Below, piece after piece: positions 4,779 to 6,668 of a DNA stretch of 6,668 nucleotides; positions within the stretch are counted from its first letter, which is position 1; every line of letters starts with the position of its first letter. Both the position numbers and the translations under genes were made by a program. Under the pieces are notes generated by a model. The model saw only the letters and a program-made list of their open reading frames with translations, was not told the origin of the DNA and ran no database searches. Origin of the DNA: Gammaproteobacteria bacterium RIFCSPLOWO2_02_FULL_56_15 (GTDB taxonomy: Bacteria; Pseudomonadota; Gammaproteobacteria; Eutrophobiales; Eutrophobiaceae); assembly GCA_001801825.1 (NCBI GenBank), contig MGYR01000166.1, forward strand, positions 15,526 to 22,193. Reading direction: 5' to 3'.

Positions 4779-6668
4779 ATGCCAGGGATACCAGATTTCC
4801 CTTACTTTCCAGCCATTGTCGCCGGTCGCCGGCCCGTTTACGCGACAGGAGCATGTCCATAACCTGATCCGCCTGGCACGGCTGATCCGGAAGGGTAAGC
4901 TGCACCAGTCGCCGGGTATCCTGGGCCATGGTGGTTTCCCGCAACTGCAATGGATTCATTTCACCCAACCCCTTGAATCGCTGGACTTCGATCTGTCCCC
5001 GTTTTTTTTCCGCGGCAATCCGATCGAGCAGTCCGTCTTTGGCGGAATCATCCAGGGCATAATAGACCTCCTTGCCCACGTCGATCCGATACAGGGGTGG
5101 CATGGCCACGTAGACATGCCCCTGCTCGACCAGTGGCCGGAAATGCCGGAGAAAGAGGGCGCACAACAGGGTGGCGATGTGCAGGCCGTCAGAATCCGCA
5201 TCAGCCAGGATGCAAACCTTGCCATAACGCAATCCGGTCAAGTTGTCGGATCCGGGATCCACGCCGATGGCAACCGCGATATCATTGACTTCCTTAGAGG
5301 CCAGGACCTCTGCGGAGTCCACTTCCCAGGTGTTCAGGATCTTGCCCCGCAAGGGCATCACCGCCTGAAATTCCCGATCCCTGGCCTGCTTCGCCGAGCC
5401 TCCCGCCGAGTCCCCTTCGACCAGGAACAATTCCGTGTGCAGCGGGTCCTGCAGGCAGCAGTCCGCAAGTTTGCCGGGCAGCGCCGGCCCCCCGGTGATC
5501 TTTTTACGCACCACCTGCTTGCGGGCGCGGAGCCGGGTCTGGGCATGTTCAATGGCAAGCTCGGCGATCCGCTCCCCCATTTCCACGTGCTGATGCAGCC
5601 ACTGACTGAGGGCGTCATGAACTATGCCCGACACAAAACTGGTGCATTCCCGGGAATTCAGGCGTTCCTTCGTCTGACCGGAGAATTGGGGTTCATCCAT
5701 CTTCACCGAGAGAATGTAGCAGCAGCGTTCCCATACATCCTCGGCGGCGAGTTTTACGCCTCGGGGAAACAGGTTGCGCGACTCGCAGAATTCCCTGATT
5801 GCCTCCAGCAATCCCTGCCGGAAGCCATTGACGTGGGTGCCGCCCTGGGTGGTCGGGACCAGGTTTACATAGCTTTCGGTAATCAACTCACCGGCTTCGG
5901 GCAGCCAGTGCACCGCCCAATCCGCAGCTTCGTGCCGGCCCTCCATCGAACCCATGAATGGTTCCGGAGGCAGCAACTCCTGGCCCGCCAAGGCCTCGGA
6001 AAGGTAGGTCCTTAGTCCGTCCTCATAATGCCATTCGGCTTGTTCGCCCGCTGCCTCATCATCCAGTTTCACACGGAGACCCGGACAGAGCACGGCCTTC
6101 GCCCGGAGTGTGTGTTTCAGTCTGGGTACAGCGATGCGGGTAGTATCAAAATATTTCGGATCGGGGATAAACCGGATGCTGGTGCCGGTGTTGCGTTTCC
6201 CCACCTCGCCTACTACTTTGAGCGGGCTTTGCCTTTCACCGCCGGCAAAACGCATATGGTATTCCTTTCCATCACGGCGGACCCACACATCCAGGTGTTG
6301 CGAGAGGGCATTGACCACCGATACGCCGACCCCGTGGAGACCGCCAGAGAAGCGGTAGTTTTTGCCCGAAAACTTGCCCCCTGCATGGAGGCGCGTAAAG
6401 ATGACCTCCACTCCCGAGACTTTTTCACCCGGATGAGTGTCCACGGGCATACCGCGGCCATCATCGATTACCGTGATACTGCCATCCTTGCCCAGGATAA
6501 CCTCCACTTTGGAGGCATGGCCGATGATTGCTTCATCCACACTGTTATCCACCACTTCCTGGACCATATGATTAGGCCGGCTGGTATCGGTATACATCCC
6601 AGGGCGTTTTCGTACCGGATCGAGACCGGTGAGAACTTCGATATCAGCAGCGTCGTATCGGTTACTCA
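4777..6668 (-). CDS. parE: DNA topoisomerase IV subunit B (ParE), complete except for the first base of the start codon
   Basis: ParE is the ATPase subunit of topoisomerase IV. With ParC it decatenates daughter chromosomes and relaxes supercoils. The frame runs unbroken to the right edge, and the last two bases read TG on the minus strand. An A at 6669 would give an ATG start and 630 residues, the E. coli ParE length. The ATG at 6597 is internal (Met25), because SNRYDAADIEVLTGLDPVR before it is standard ParE N-terminus. In 630-residue numbering: GHKL ATPase with catalytic Glu38 and Asn42 in EVVDNSVDEA; Asp69-Asp70 in DDGRGMP; ATP lid GGLHGVGVS (109-117); QTK loop (332-334); TOPRIM with Glu418 in LFLVEGDSAGG and Asp490, Asp492 and Asp494 in DADSDG; and FKGLGEMNPLQLRETT (565-580). 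There is no long C-terminal extension. ELLTESYVN-type and GKRNTGTS segments follow the ParE rather than the GyrB pattern. parE leads the nfi-pcm cluster. ParC is not in the window. Confidence 0.97.
   Translation of the reverse strand, partial: SNRYDAADIEVLTGLDPVRKRPGMYTDTSRPNHMVQEVVDNSVDEAIIGHASKVEVILGKDGSITVIDDGRGMPVDTHPGEKVSGVEVIFTRLHAGGKFSGKNYRFSGGLHGVGVSVVNALSQHLDVWVRRDGKEYHMRFAGGERQSPLKVVGEVGKRNTGTSIRFIPDPKYFDTTRIAVPRLKHTLRAKAVLCPGLRVKLDDEAAGEQAEWHYEDGLRTYLSEALAGQELLPPEPFMGSMEGRHEAADWAVHWLPEAGELITESYVNLVPTTQGGTHVNGFRQGLLEAIREFCESRNLFPRGVKLAAEDVWERCCYILSVKMDEPQFSGQTKERLNSRECTSFVSGIVHDALSQWLHQHVEMGERIAELAIEHAQTRLRARKQVVRKKITGGPALPGKLADCCLQDPLHTELFLVEGDSAGGSAKQARDREFQAVMPLRGKILNTWEVDSAEVLASKEVNDIAVAIGVDPGSDNLTGLRYGKVCILADADSDGLHIATLLCALFLRHFRPLVEQGHVYVAMPPLYRIDVGKEVYYALDDSAKDGLLDRIAAEKKRGQIEVQRFKGLGEMNPLQLRETTMAQDTRRLVQLTLPDQPCQADQVMDMLLSRKRAGDRRQWLESKGNLVSLA

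Noticed and set aside
4708..6015. 435-codon open frame on the plus strand
   Set aside because: It lies antisense to the start of nfi and most of parE, both firmly identified. It has no recognisable domain or ribosome-binding site and looks like an antisense shadow in GC-rich DNA.
1..6668. A novel defence, mobile or biosynthetic system
   Set aside because: All six protein genes belong to recognisable families, the gaps are short, and there are no transposase, integrase, attachment-site, CRISPR or toxin-antitoxin signs.

Overview
The window is about 57% GC by eye and reads as a chromosomal piece of a Gammaproteobacterium. The best taxonomic clue is ParE, which follows the E. coli ParE pattern along its whole length. 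Its reconstructed length is 630 codons, the E. coli length. The TonB-dependent receptor shows a Gram-negative outer membrane. I saw no tRNA, rRNA, CRISPR array, transposase or integrase.

Layout, left to right. (1) 1-1181, plus strand: the C-terminal half of a TonB-dependent outer-membrane receptor, cut by the window edge, followed by a strong intrinsic terminator at 1208-1238. (2) 1259-2410, minus strand: a PLP-dependent enzyme of the cystathionine gamma-synthase / trans-sulfuration family, convergent with the receptor. (3) 2411-2649: a 239-bp divergent promoter region with a 13-bp inverted repeat and two overlapping -10-like hexamers. (4) 2650-3252, plus strand: a small stand-alone protein with a pair of CBS domains. 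(5) Minus strand, convergent with the CBS gene: parE (topoisomerase IV subunit B, 6668-4777), nfi (endonuclease V, 4769-4086) and a pcm-type isoaspartyl methyltransferase with a predicted signal peptide (about 4007-3279). They are packed closely and probably co-transcribed, parE first. The parE stop codon lies inside the nfi ribosome-binding site.

The parE-nfi-pcm cluster joins chromosome decatenation, repair of deaminated adenine in DNA and repair of damaged aspartyl residues in proteins. A shared upkeep theme is possible but is inference. The CBS protein and the trans-sulfuration enzyme are divergent neighbours and may share regulation, but nothing proves a functional link. No gene-free stretch exceeds 239 bp.

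I do not see a clear, undescribed multi-gene system. The points most worth following are the apparently exported methyltransferase, the variant PLP-enzyme subfamily and the palindromic divergent control region.
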